From: Cerrena zonata
Lineage: Eukaryota > Basidiomycota > Agaricomycetes > Polyporales > Cerrenaceae
NCBI GenBank assembly: GCA_038087015.1
Contig: JASBNA010000037.1
Location: forward strand, 394,248-458,247
DNA length: 64,000 nt
Direction: 5' to 3'
Both the position numbers and the translations under genes were made by a program. This document shows positions 8,790 through 19,474 of the stretch, piece by piece. Every line of letters begins with the position of its first letter. Position 1 is the first letter of the stretch. The notes below the pieces were generated by a model. That model was not told where the DNA came from. It searched no databases and saw nothing but the letters and a program-made list of their open reading frames with translations.

Positions 8790-9031
8790 TTCCTTAATTC
8801 TAGTATACAATTTGACTAATTCAGATTACGTTCATACCCGATAATCCCTAAGCGATCACTCCTAATTTCCTTACTATTCATTCGCTAATTTCTTTACATC
8901 ACAGACTCACATCGCTTGCAGAGAATACCCCAATCGTGGACGCCAGGCAACATGGCTGGCGTATAAGACGTTGCCAGACCAATTAGACGGCCAGTCATAA
9001 CGCCTACTCTCTAATTGTAACCATTGCCAGT
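8790..9031 (+). other. Spacer between pol and ORF3 of element B
   Basis: Non-coding, pyrimidine- and AT-rich. It includes a short hairpin, CGCCAG...CTGGCG, near 8940-8960. It could hold an internal promoter or splice acceptor for ORF3, but nothing decisive is visible. Confidence 0.4.
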
Positions 9032-9613
9032 ATGCTTGACGCACTTTCTAACAAGTGGCTCAATCAGCTTCCCTATATACGCGAACGACTCTTGCCACGT
9101 ACTCATGACTACGATGACTATGAACGAATCCCCGACTATGACCCCAATGACCCCATCCTCCCCGCTGCGGAACATCCTTTCATCGTAGCAAAAGTAGTGC
9201 TGCGTAGTGGCGGTCGCCACTACCAACCATCAACCTGGGTGTTAACGGAGGAGCCCACAGCGAAGATCAGCATCAACTCACGAATTGGGTTCATAGCTCC
9301 TAATGGCAAGGAGGTCGATGCGAAGGGCTTGGTAGTGGGGGTGAAAGCAGTGGAGAAGAGATGGGTGGAGTTCGTGGTCGATTGTGGGGCTCAGGATCGA
9401 CGGACCATCTTTCTGCAAGCCCCACAGGATTGGGCATCTGTCTCCCTGGCACAATGCATCCGTGCTGCGATGGGCACCATACATACCCGATTTGCACCAT
9501 CCACCATTCCGGACTTGCCGATCATCGTCCACATTCAGCATGAACGCGTGATTTGGAATGATCGATCCGAAGGAGGTCGGGCCTTTCGTCGTGTGGTAAG
9601 ACCAATTTTGTGA
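9032..9613 (+). CDS. ORF3 of element B, unknown protein
   Basis: This 193-residue ORF with an ATG lies between pol and the polypurine tract, so it travels with the element. The N-terminus is rich in Asp and Tyr (DYDDYERIPDYDPND). The rest looks like a compact mixed alpha/beta domain ending in a basic RAFRRVVRP segment. There is no signal peptide, membrane segment or zinc motif, so it does not look like an envelope protein. I do not recognise the family. Its integrity in a very young element suggests it is under selection within the element. Confidence 0.65.
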   Translation: MLDALSNKWLNQLPYIRERLLPRTHDYDDYERIPDYDPNDPILPAAEHPFIVAKVVLRSGGRHYQPSTWVLTEEPTAKISINSRIGFIAPNGKEVDAKGLVVGVKAVEKRWVEFVVDCGAQDRRTIFLQAPQDWASVSLAQCIRAAMGTIHTRFAPSTIPDLPIIVHIQHERVIWNDRSEGGRAFRRVVRPIL

Positions 9614-9646
9614 GCATCACGACGAGGACGCCGTGTGGTTTTTTTT

Positions 9647-9657
9647 AGGGGGGCAGA
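9647..9657 (+). other. Polypurine tract of element B
   Basis: AGGGGGGCAGA, preceded by a run of T, directly abuts the TG of the 3' LTR. It fixes the LTR start at 9658. Confidence 0.8.
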
Positions 9658-9820
9658 TGGAGTGGGATCCGAGGGGATAGGGAGTGTGGAGGCAGAGTCG
9701 AGGAGAGATTACCAGTTTGGGCGAGTAGTGTAGCGCTGGTGGACTTAGAGTAGTTTGTCGGAGTAGCGAGACGCGGAATCAGATCAGGTTTACGCTGTTC
9801 CACCAGGACGCACCGCTGCA
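9658..9820 (+). repeat. 3' LTR of element B
   Basis: Identical to 2444-2606 as far as I can compare. It is followed by the second ACGT target copy at 9821-9824. Confidence 0.92.
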
Positions 9821-10032
9821 ACGTCTACACCATCAGCACTGAAATCCGAGAACACCACCACTACTGGGACTACGAACGAGACGAACTTCTCCAGCGAGTA
9901 GAAGACCTCCAGAACATTGACCGACAGCTTAACAACTTTGCCCAACGCCTTCGACAGAACCCAGAACCAACCCGTCCACAAGTCAAGCAAGAACGAAACC
10001 CCACCCCAGGACCCTCTCGTCGCCGACACTAA
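9820..10032 (+). pseudogene. C-terminal part of the small ORF of element A
   Basis: This continues the frame begun at 2322. After the target copy it reads about 70 codons to TAA at 10030-10032. The segment is charged with a heptad-like pattern (DELLQRVEDLQNIDRQLNNF), suggesting a coiled coil, then a proline-rich and basic tail (PGPSRRRH). With its N-terminal membrane segment the product would be a small membrane-anchored coiled-coil protein. Function unknown. Confidence 0.55.
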
Positions 10033-10044
10033 ATTCCTATAAAC

Positions 10045-10119
10045 GTGTTAGTCAGCCCAAAAGGCAAACACGGATAGTTTTACATGCGTTAGCCAGTCGA
10101 GAGACAAACGCGGATAGTT
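10045..10119 (+). repeat. Two imperfect direct repeats in the gag leader of A
   Basis: Bases 10045-10079 and 10086-10119 share the frame GYGTTAGYCAG...ACAAACRCGGATAGTT. They lie between the small ORF and gag. A role in packaging or translation of the genomic RNA is possible but unproven. Confidence 0.55.
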
Positions 10120-10253
10120 CCCAGGAAGTCGATAACGCTTGGCGATCCCAGGTGCTCGAGTCTTCTTTGGAGAAGTGTCTTCCTCGCAGCACTGAGCAGA
10201 AAACCTCAGCTGTCTCGCACAACTGCTTGCAGTTGGGACACTTTTAGTACATA

Positions 10254-11702
10254 GTGGCCAATAGAAATTTTAGCAATCCTCCACACGGGTCTGTCTTTTC
10301 CAACGGTCTTTACCGGCTAGACGACCGAACTCTCACCTTTGAACGTGTCTGGCGATTCGCCGACGGTTCCCAAGAATCTGTTCCCACAAACAGATTCCAC
10401 GATCCCAGCCTCACCCACAACGTCTCCGAAACAGTCCCACCACCGCGGTCACGAGTTTCAACATCAACTGGACACCGTTTCCTTAACAAGCGACTCATCG
10501 AATTCAACAGTCAGAACGGTACCTGGGAATACACTAGTAATTCCTCGGGGCAACCTCTCGAAAACCATTACGCCGTTCTTGACAGTGAGTGGGCAGACGC
10601 AGGAGCACAGGCATCCAGCTCAGGTACTTCCTCCACACCGACACCACCCATACCCTCGTCGCAACCCAGACCAACAACTCCGCTACCCAGACCACAGACG
10701 CCTCCCAGACCAAAGACTCCACCACCACGCAGCCGAACTCCAGTCCAGAATACCCCAACTCAAAGCATTCCACCGCCGAACCCCCAATCCCAACCCTCTT
10801 CATCCATCTCTACCACCCAAACCAATATGTCGACTAACGCCAAAATCGAACTCAAAACCAAGTTCGATGGGAATGCCAATCGTGTCCGAGAAATCACCAA
10901 ACACTGCGACTGGAAGTTTGCCCTCGACCCCACAACATTCGACACCAACTTCAAGAAGTCCATCTACCTCCTGTCATGTTGTGAAGGAGGAACGGCAGGA
11001 CCCTGGGCAGTCGAATACAGTGACACCCTGGACAAAGCAAGCACGGCCACAGGAGCCAAGGTGGAAGATGTGTTTGACTGGAACAAAGTCAAGAAAGCAT
11101 TCATCGACTACTTCTCACCCGTTTCCCAAGTCTCTTCTGCAATCTCCGCAATGAGAACACTGAAGCAGACGGGAACAGTAAAGGAGTACGTTGCAGCCTT
11201 TCGACCACTTCGAGAGCAGTCAAACATCACGGAAGTTGCAGTTCTCCGAGATTATTTCTTGGATGGGCTCAAAGATGGATTGGCTTACAAGATCATCTCA
11301 ATTGACCCTGCGACGATCAAGACCTTCGAAGATCTTTATGGAGCAGCAGAAAGGTTGGACGAAGTATACCAATCCCGACCCAAGAAGGAGCAACCCTCGA
11401 AGACCACTTATCGACCCCCGGTGAGATACCAAAGCCGTGGAGGGAGATCTTTTGGTCGATTCAAGACAATTCGCTGACTTACCGATAACGAACGAGAGAA
11501 GATGATGAAAGAAGGAAGATGTTTCAGGTGCCGACAGGTAGGGCACATGGCTAGGGAATGTCCTAATGGAGACTCAAACCACTCCCACGTACGACAAGTA
11601 GATACCAACACTCCTGCTGACAAAGTCAGAGCCATCATCAATGGCCTGGACGATGAGGCAAAGAAGGAAGCCATAGAGTCTTTGGAGAACCAGGGTTTTT
11701 GA
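10254..11702 (+). pseudogene. gag: Gag of element A, with start and stop defects
   Basis: The frame holds a proline-rich N-terminal region, a capsid domain (GTAGPWA, then KAFIDYFSPV and an MRTLKQTGTVKEYVAAF stretch) and, after an in-frame TGA at 11475-11477, a C-x2-C-x4-H-x4-C zinc knuckle (CFRCRQVGHMAREC). The codon at the expected start, 10254, is GTG in GTGGCC, which could be a mutated ATG; the first in-frame ATG is 10827, just before the capsid region. The TGA lies between capsid and nucleocapsid and may be a CGA-to-TGA change. The frame ends at TGA 11700-11702, directly after a slippery heptamer. Confidence 0.85.
11693..11699 (+). other. Programmed -1 frameshift site of element A
   Basis: GGGTTTT is phased G GGT TTT in the gag frame, with the TGA stop immediately after. 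A -1 slip enters the pol frame, which is open from 11657. It fits the X XXY YYZ rule. I see no clear downstream hairpin. Confidence 0.7.
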
Positions 11703-12788
11703 ACCGGCGAACTGTCTCAACGTCAGTCTCGCTAGGAATAACGATCTCGCATGTACTTGTAGCAGAATTAAACGGACAGTCAATGAATATCCCGTTATCT
11801 ATTATGCAGCGAGCGAAAACCGTTGAACCAAAAGCCCTCATTGACAGTGGAGCTGGAGGAGTCTTTATCGATGCCAATTATGTCGCAAAGCATCAACTTC
11901 AGACCACAAAACTGCTAACTCCAATACCAGTCTTCAATGTCGATGGAACCCCTAATGTCAGAGGATATATTACCGAATGCGTATGGGCCAGTACAAAGTT
12001 AGGAGACAACAATCACCTAATTAAGTACCTAGTCACCTCCCTTGGGGACCAAGACGTAATTCTGGGACTCTCATGGCTTCGGCAGTACAATCCGAAGATT
12101 GACTGGATCAAAGGAACTGTTGAATTCAGCAAGACAAGGCTCTATACTCTCACCAGTCGTCTCCGACGAATCTTCCAACTGGAATCGCAACTGCTCCCTA
12201 GCTGTGGTCAAGTACGGAAGGTTACATGTGAAACGGTGGATGACGATGAAGAAGGAAGGTCCGACATTCCCCCCAAGGAATCCTCGGGGATAATAGAAGA
12301 AGTATCCCAGGAGATTGATGAAGCACAGCCTGACTCGGAATCCATGGTGGTAGAAGAAGAAGTACCACAGGAGAACGAAGAACAATTTCAGGAACCAACG
12401 GTGGAAGAAAGACTAAAGGCGTTACAACCTCAAGAACTTCTTATCTCATACATCCAAGGGGAATCTACTTGTCATGTTTGGATAAAAGAGGACGACCCAT
12501 TAACCATAGAAACCGAGTCTGAAACACCTCGGCACTACGGACCACGGATAGGACGCATCACGCGCACCATGCATGGGATGAGATATACCTATGGATGTGA
12601 TGCTTGGATCCGTGCAAAGGTCAACCCGGCAATGGCAATGGCACAGGAAGCTTCCAAGAAGGAGATGGCAAAACCGCTCGAAGAAATGATTCCTAAAGAC
12701 TATCACGAGTTCTTAGACGTCTTTGAGAAAAAGAAAGCGGAAAGGTTTCCAGAGTCACGTCCTTATGATCATGCCATCAACTTGAAGC
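11699..12788 (+). pseudogene. pol: Pol of element A, 5' part (protease and start of RT)
   Basis: This segment holds the aspartic protease (ALIDSGAGGVFID, then VILGLSWLRQYNP), an acidic linker and the start of the reverse transcriptase up to HAINLK. MITE copy 2 then interrupts it. There is no ATG near its beginning (TTG at 11699), as expected if it is made only by frameshifting from gag. Skipping the MITE plus one AGC copy continues the same frame at 13508. Confidence 0.9.
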
Positions 12789-13504
12789 CACTGGATCGTA
12801 GCCCAAATTTTAGGCTTCATAAAAGTCAGGTAAAATTTTATAAAAATTCTCTTACAAAATATACTTTTTAGCATTATAAAATTGTCAGAAAATGCTCAAT
12901 TGCAGCAGAATTTGATAAATCATAAAAACCTATGTAAATTCAGACTTTTGTATTCAATTTTTGGACTTTAGAAATGTTGAATTTTCATACATTTTTTGTT
13001 AGAGAAAAGTTTACTATTCAAAATTCAAAATTTTGTAACACTTTTGATTCTCCAAAAGTAATATAAAACTTAAACTGCTAATTTGGAAAGCTTAGTGATA
13101 TTGCATACTTAAATATCTCTATCAGATAGTATAATTGACAGAGACTATAATTTACCAACAATAGTAGTCTATATCTTCTCTTTAGGCTCTCTATTTATAA
13201 AACTTTATTTTCATGTATACAATTATATTATGATTTTTAGAGAAATAAAAGTATATCAAATTTTTGAATTTTGCAAAGTGAATTTTTCTCTAATAAAAAT
13301 ATATATATAAATTCAATGTTTTTAAAGTCTAAAAATTGAATACAAAAGTCTGAATTTACATAGGTTTTTATGATTTATCAAATTCTGCTGCAATTTAGCA
13401 TTTTCTGACACTTTTATAATGCTAAAAAGTATATTTTGTAAGAGAATTTTTATAAAACTTTACCTGACTTTTATGAAGCCTAAAATTTGGGCTACGATCC
13501 AGTG
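12789..13504. mobile_element. Foldback MITE, copy 2, inside pol of element A
   Basis: This 716-bp copy has the same CACTGGATCGTAGCCC / GGGCTACGATCCAGTG ends and the same arm structure as 105-818, with scattered base differences. The target duplication is AGC (12786-12788 and 13505-13507). Because its host, element A, has nearly identical LTRs, this MITE moved after a recent insertion, so the family was recently active. It adds stops in every frame. Confidence 0.92.
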
Positions 13505-13507
13505 AGC

Positions 13508-16305
13508 CTGACTTCCAGACAAGGAATTTCAAAATTTACCCGCTATCCCCTCTCGAACAAACCAAGCTAGACGAGTTCTTAGATGAAAACCTTCGGAAAG
13601 GATATATTCGTCCCTCTCAATCGCCGATGGCAAGTCCCTTCTTTTTCGTAGGAAAAAAGGATGGTTCATTACGTCCTTGCCAAGACTACCGGTATCTCAA
13701 TGAAGGAACTATCAAGGATGCGTATCCCTTACCACTAATCAGTGAATTATTGGACAAGTTGACAGGGGCTACCATCTTTTCAAAATTAGACCTTCGAAGC
13801 GGATACAACAATGTCCGCATCAAAGATGGAGATCAATGGAAAGCGGCATTCAAAACCAACAGAGGACTATTCGAACCTACGGTCATGTTTTTTGGACTAT
13901 GTAATTCCCCTGCCACATTCCAACACATGATGAACGACCTGTTTCGAGATATGTTGGATGAAGGATGGCTTGTCATTTACATGGATGACATGCTAGTCTT
14001 TTCAAAAGACAAGGAAACACACCGACGACGGATTCAACGCATCCTACAAAGGCTACGGGAGAACGATTTGTTTTTGAAGGCGGAGAAATGTGTCTTTGAT
14101 GCAACAGAAGTAGAATTTTTAGGCCTTATTGTCAAACCAGGTGAACTGCATATGGACCCAGTCAAATTGGAAGGAATCCGAACTTGGCCACAACCGGAAA
14201 CGGTCAAGCAAGTACGATCCTTCCTAGGATTTGGAAACTTCTACCGTAAATTCATTCGACATTATGCAGAGCTCGCACGCCCACTGCATGACCTTACCAA
14301 GAAGGATGTCACATGGTCATGGACGGAAGAATGCCAGAAAGCATTTGACACGTTGAAAGCGAAATTTTCCTCGGCACCAGTTCTCAGTATTCCGGATCCC
14401 ACCAAACCATTTGTATTGGAAACAGATGCCAGCAAATTTGCCACAGGTGCTGTTCTTCGGCAACGGGACATGAACGGAGATTGGCACCCATGCGGATTCC
14501 TATCACAAAGTTTTTCTCCCGCAGAGAAGAACTATGAAATCTATGATAGAGAACTACTTGGTATCATTCGTGGGCTAACCGCATGGAGGCACTATTTCGA
14601 AGGATCTTCACACAAGCTGGTTATTTGCAGCGACCATCAGAACCTCACATACTTCCGCATGCCGCAACGGCTAACACCACGACAACGACGATGGCATCTA
14701 TTCCTATCACGGTTTGACTACATCCTGAAACATGTACCAGGAAGCCAAATGGTTATCTCAGACACAATGTCCAGAAATCCCCTCTACGATGACGACAGTA
14801 GCGAAGACACGTTCCAGGTATTACTTCCAGATGCACTATTTGTACGAAGGGTGGATACAACTCTGAAAGAACAAATACTCTCTTCCACAATGATGGATCC
14901 TATTGTGCGAGATGCAATAGAAGCCCTGAAGTCAAATGGTACGACCGGAATGAAAGCGGATCTTCATGACTGGGAAATCGAAGATGGCCTTATCACCTTC
15001 AAAGGACGGACATATGTCCCTCAAAATGAAGGTCTTCGCAGGCGTATTGTTCACGACCACCATGACCTACCTGTTATGGGACACCCAGGCATATTCAAAA
15101 CAAAGGAGCTGGTTTCTAGGGATTATTGGTGGCCTGGTCTACATTCTTTTGTAACAAACTATGTTTTAGGGTGCAGTGTCTGTCAACAGAATAAGGTCAA
15201 CACTCACCCTACAGTACCACCGATTCATCCAATTCCCACAAAGTCAAATAGACCATTCGCAGACTGTTCCACCGACTTCATCACAGATCTCCCACTGTCT
15301 CATGGATACGATTCTATCATGGTCGTGGTAGACCATGGCCTTTCGAAGGGGGCAATTTTCACACCCTGCACAAAGAAGATCGATGCATTAGGAACAGCGG
15401 AGGCATTACACCAACACGTGTATAAAAGATTTGGGCTAATGGATTCTCTAATATCGGACCGAGGACCCCAATTCGCTTCTCATGCGTTCAAGGAGCTATT
15501 ACGCATCATTGGAACGAAATCCAAACTTAGCACCGCCTATCACCCGCAAACAGATGGAGAAACGGAACGGACCAATCAGGAATTGGAAGGATACCTTAGG
15601 ATCTTCTGTGGCAATAACCCAGAACAATGGTCGACCCTCCTGGCAGATGCCGAGTTTGTTCATAACAACCGCATCCACGAATCGAGAGGAATGTCACCAT
15701 TTTACATCATGATGGGATACAACCCCAAATCTATTCCCACCGCATATCCTAAAACAAATGTCCCGGCAGTACAAGACCGCATCCAGAACCTCCAGAAGAT
15801 TTGGGATGAAGCACGAGCAGCACACGAGTTAGCAAGAAGAAAGGTGGCAGACCGGGTATCACGAAGATTTACCCCATTCACAAAGGGAACAAAGGTGTGG
15901 CTCGAAGGAAAGAATCTCAAGCTCGGATATGAACATCGGAAATTAAAACCGCTAAGGGAAGGGCCCTTCGAAATCACCGAAGTTCTAGGACCATTGACGT
16001 ACAAACTAAAACTTCCTTACCATTGGAAGATTCATGACGTCTTCCATGCATCCCTGCTGACCCCCTACCGTGAGACCGAAGCACATGGACCGAACTTCCT
16101 CCTACCTCCTCCGGAGCTAATCGATGGAGATGACGAATATGAAGTAGAAGCCATTCTCTCACACCGCAAGATCGGAGGTCACCTGAAGTACCTGGTCAAG
16201 TGGAAAGGATACCCGTCCTCCGAGAACACATTCGAACCAGAAGGTAATCTCACCAATGCCACTGAGATGCTGACTGCGTATAAAAGGAGACGGAAACTTA
16301 GCTAG
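13508..16305 (+). pseudogene. pol: Pol of element A, 3' part (RT, RNase H, integrase, chromodomain)
   Basis: The frame is continuous to the stop at 16305. It holds the reverse transcriptase with YMDD at 13978-13989, RNase H ([13 protein letters not shown]), integrase with an HHCC zinc site ([11 protein letters not shown] ... CSVCQQ), the DDE residues in [15 protein letters not shown] and [10 protein letters not shown], and a C-terminal chromodomain (VEAILSHR ... [11 protein letters not shown]). The chromodomain places the element among chromoviruses, which use it to target heterochromatin. No break is seen in this part; only the upstream MITE disables it. Confidence 0.95.
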
Positions 16306-16357
16306 ACACCTCAGCTAAATCCAATCGATCCAAGCTACACAGAATCTCCTCTCAAAC

Positions 16358-17137
16358 ATGTCTTCTCCACGTCTCACTACTACTTCCAACGATGCTCAAC
16401 GCCTCGAAGTCTCTCTTCGTCGAATTCAGGTTTTACGCAACCTGGCAGACCACTTCCACAACAGCATCCGCCTCACTCAACGACAAGTCGACCTTGTCAA
16501 TGCTCGCCTCGAGAACCAGCTTCAGGAAGCTGCGGGCCTCTACCGCGAATTCACAGTCATCCTCGCTGAACTGGAAGTGAACCTCCTCGCGGTGCGAGTT
16601 GAGGGTCTTTCCACCAATTCTGGTGCTCCCACAGCACCATCATCCCCACCTTCCATTCCCATTCCCATCGAAACTCCTGTCCCTGTCCGCGTGGAACCAG
16701 TGGTCACTGTTCCTAACCACCCTGATATTCCTCCAGGTCGAATGATCAGCCGACCTATCTACCCGAGAGATGACGAACCAGTCGATATCCCTCGTGCCGG
16801 CATTTGGGGAATAATTCCCTCGGAAGAAATGGAAACGGTTACCATCGATGGGCGTCGCTTCGCCCTCACCACTGAAGACTGGTTCGAAACCATAGAACTT
16901 CCTCCTCCCGCCCCTACTCCTCCCCGCTCCACTACTCCTCCCCAAGTCCTCCATGTTGGACTTCCTGTTATGCGCAACCCTCGCCGACATCGCCCTCGCC
17001 CCCGACCACGTCGTAATCGACACTCTTCCTCCTCGTCCTCCCCCACTACTGATACGTATGTCGACGACAACTATGTGGACCACGACATCAACAATGTCGG
17101 CATGTCCAACATCACCGACGAACCTGTAGATTACTAA
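16358..17137 (+). CDS. 3' extra ORF of element A, unknown protein
   Basis: This 259-residue ORF with an ATG starts 53 nt after pol and ends just before the polypurine tract. The N-terminal 90 residues look helical and coiled-coil-like (RRIQVLRNLADHFHNS onward). Then come proline- and valine-rich linkers, a short conserved-looking WGIIPSEEMETV segment and a C-terminal Arg-rich stretch with a Ser run. There is no membrane segment. I do not recognise it. A structural or nucleic-acid-binding role is a guess from composition. Confidence 0.6.
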   Translation: MSSPRLTTTSNDAQRLEVSLRRIQVLRNLADHFHNSIRLTQRQVDLVNARLENQLQEAAGLYREFTVILAELEVNLLAVRVEGLSTNSGAPTAPSSPPSIPIPIETPVPVRVEPVVTVPNHPDIPPGRMISRPIYPRDDEPVDIPRAGIWGIIPSEEMETVTIDGRRFALTTEDWFETIELPPPAPTPPRSTTPPQVLHVGLPVMRNPRRHRPRPRPRRNRHSSSSSSPTTDTYVDDNYVDHDINNVGMSNITDEPVDY

Positions 17138-17170
17138 GTAGTTACCAATTTCAGGGAAATTGTACCCATG

Positions 17171-17180
17171 AGAAGGGGGT
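17171..17180 (+). other. Polypurine tract of element A
   Basis: AGAAGGGGGT lies two bases before the 3' LTR and is the expected plus-strand primer. Confidence 0.7.
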
Positions 17181-17182
17181 AA

Positions 17183-17525
17183 TGTTACAACGAACGTACA
17201 CTTTTTCTTTTCTTTTCCTTTTCCTTTCCCTTACTTGTACTTGTGACTCAGTAACCACATGGCCCGGTAGCACATGAACGATCACCAGACTAGCTTACCT
17301 ATCAATTCTCCCACATGACATCATCTGCTCCACGATGATGTCATAACTGACGTCATTATGACATCATCCTAGTCTAGACCATTCTATTCTCTCGCGTAGT
17401 ACAGCCACGGTCCCTAGTATATAAACCCAGTAGCTCTAGCTTGTATTCCTTAACCTGACCTAGGCAATCTACCCTTTCTTACCCTGTTTAACTTGCACCT
17501 GCGTGAAAGGGCTTCGCCCGTAACA
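17183..17525 (+). repeat. 3' LTR of element A
   Basis: 343 bp, matching 1904-2246 at all but one position by eye. It is followed by the GTAAA target copy. Confidence 0.95.
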
Positions 17526-17530
17526 GTAAA

Positions 17531-19294
17531 CATTTGTATGCGCATTGTACTGCTTTGACTGATTTCCTGAAACGTCATCAGCCCACGTTAAAATATTCAT
17601 CGTAAATGTTGCGCGTCCATTGGCTTTCTTGCGAATGGGATGTACGCCGTCATATAACCATTTCGTTTGTTCTATAGAAGTAAGTATTGATTTTACTCTG
17701 TGATATATGAATTAAGTCATACCAGAGAATTGGAATTTGTGGCCTTCCCGATGAAGCTCAGGGAACGACTTTTTCAAGTCCTCTGTTCGGATTCGTGTCA
17801 CGTTCACTTCATCAAGGGAAGCCCTGCCAGTCTGCAATAAGCGTAGGTAAGTGTTCATTACGAAGGGCTATGAAATAGACTACTTACAACATTGTCAATG
17901 GTGACACTCAGGATATCGACACACATTGTTTTTCTATCCCCTTCAACAACGCTAATCCACTTGATAGGTACCACAAAACAACCATCACGAAGCTGGGCTA
18001 TCTCTTTGATATAGAAGTGCCGATATGGTGTCTTCTCAAAATCCGCCCACATTGGTTGTAAGCTATCAATATCTGCATCGTTCAGCCGTTCAGCCTGATA
18101 GAACTCAGACAATGTGTCTGATATTTCTACATAGGGTTGTATATATGGCCGAACAAGGGGATTGGCCCAATCCTGCCAATAGATAAAGTTAGTGTCATTC
18201 TCGCACTCATCAGTTTAAAAATCACTTACTAAGCGAAATATGTGTGCAGGTCCGTTGGCGTAAAACTTGTTTCCCAATGACGATGTATGCTGCATGCTCT
18301 GAAGTCCAACTTCCTTCGTAAGCCGATCTTGTAACTTTCGTAATGCATTGAATGAGGGAACATCGGGTGTTCCACACTCTCGCATGACCCACATGATGAG
18401 TTTCAGATGGTCGTCGGATAGTCGAAGTCTTGGTAAACTGTCGAGAAGGTCAAGCATGAACATCTACCAGGTTGGATTGAGTAAGTTCTTAGTTTGTTGA
18501 TTGTTTGATCTGGACTCACCGTCTTTGAGGTATATGGTGCCCATCGTGATGGCATGTTACTGTTACTGGCAGGAAGACACTCGTCATCATCATCGTCGCC
18601 GTCTTCAAACTCTAAGCAGATGTCAGTACCGCCTTTGTTCTATGTAAGTTTTGATTTACTCACCCAATCCTGCCTCGAGAGATGAAATAATGTTAGGGAT
18701 ACTCATATCATCTTCCCTACACTCGTAATAATTCTCTAGATCTGCTGCCGTCTCTATTCTTCCTTCTAGAATGGATCGTTGATAGTGATCCAATGAGTGG
18801 AGTTGGTGAAGAATGTGAGTTCGTTCTTCTTGGGCTTCATTTGATTCGAAACCAGCTGAAAACGTCACTGGCTCCCAGTTCTCATCGCAAACCTGACCGT
18901 CCTCATCTATATTCATCCGGGAAAGGGGGTCCTCAACATCATCATTCAAGATAATATTCTGTGGTTGACTGGGAACAGACGGAAATGAAGGTTGTTGTAG
19001 ATTTGCTGCAGATGACTGAGATACAGGCTGTACAGGTGCAGGTGCGAGTCGGGCACGCTTGTTTTGATATGCTATAAATGCATCTTTATGCTTTGTGGTG
19101 TTCAGATGCCTGTCAATCCCTTTGCGGGAAACGTCCTGCGGATTGTGGCACTGTTCAGTGCATGCTCTACACCGAGCATGGGATTTGTCTCCGGGAATCT
19201 CATCAAAGTCTATATGGTGATTATCAAACTCATATCTTGACTTAGTATAATTCTGACGTTTCTTACCTTCAGCCAGCAGCCGTTTGGGAGGCAT
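17531..19294 (-). pseudogene. First (5') fragment of the disrupted transposon-type gene
   Basis: The minus-strand ATG at 19294 (MPPKRLLAEG) opens a first exon down to 18664. Introns with GTGAGT donors follow (first one 18612-18663, next donor at 18519), then further exons to the LTR. The N-terminus has a Cys/His cluster (CRACTEQC ... HLNTTKH) resembling a BED-type zinc finger. Later parts hold YRHFYIKEIAQLRDG and WADDVSGNQSKQYN. I recall this architecture from many long uncharacterised basidiomycete proteins found in repeats. A DNA-binding transposase role is inferred. The coding frame crosses the TTTAC target (minus strand) into 1903 without loss. Confidence 0.7.
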
Positions 19295-19474
19295 TATTGT
19301 TATTTTTTACCATTCGATCTATCAAATCAAGCACTGCAGCATGGACGTCGGCGCGCCAACCCAAAGAAAGCGTGGTAATAATATTTCAACCCTTTATCCT
19401 GCAGGCTGCCACGTCCCCAGTTGTTCTCTTCATTCGTTCTCTTTCTTATATTCTCTCTGATTCTGATATTTGTT
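19295..19474. promoter_or_regulatory. Shared region between two divergent transposon-type genes
   Basis: 180 bp separate the two start codons, so this must hold both 5' leaders and both core promoters. It is AT- and pyrimidine-rich near the plus-strand gene. No clear TATA box is assigned. Confidence 0.5.

Larger units (their letters stand above)
2444..9820 (+). mobile_element. LTR retrotransposon B (Ty3/gypsy), nested in A
   Basis: It is bounded by identical direct repeats of 163 bp (2444-2606 and 9658-9820), exceptionally short for LTRs. The target copies are ACGT (2440-2443 and 9821-9824), or 5-bp AACGT if the LTR is taken to end one base earlier. The order is LTR, TGG-type primer site, gag, -1 slippage site, pol, ORF3, polypurine tract, LTR. 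All three ORFs look undamaged, and the LTR identity implies a very recent insertion. It interrupts the small 5' ORF of element A. There is no chromodomain at the end of pol, and its protein sequence is quite unlike that of element A, so it is a different lineage. Confidence 0.93.
1904..17525 (+). mobile_element. LTR retrotransposon A (Ty3/gypsy chromovirus), with nested inserts
   Basis: Two 343-bp direct repeats (1904-2246 and 17183-17525) bound this element. They differ at one base I can find (A against G in the AGCCACRGTCC stretch), so insertion was recent. The 5-bp target duplication GTAAA is at 1899-1903 and 17526-17530. Without element B (2444-9820) and MITE copy 2 (12789-13504) it is about 7.5 kb. 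The order is LTR, self-priming PBS, small membrane-type ORF, gag, pol (protease, RT, RNase H, integrase, chromodomain), a 259-codon extra ORF, polypurine tract, LTR. It lies in an exon of the minus-strand host gene. It carries a GTG in place of a gag start codon, an in-frame TGA in gag, and two insertions. Confidence 0.95.
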
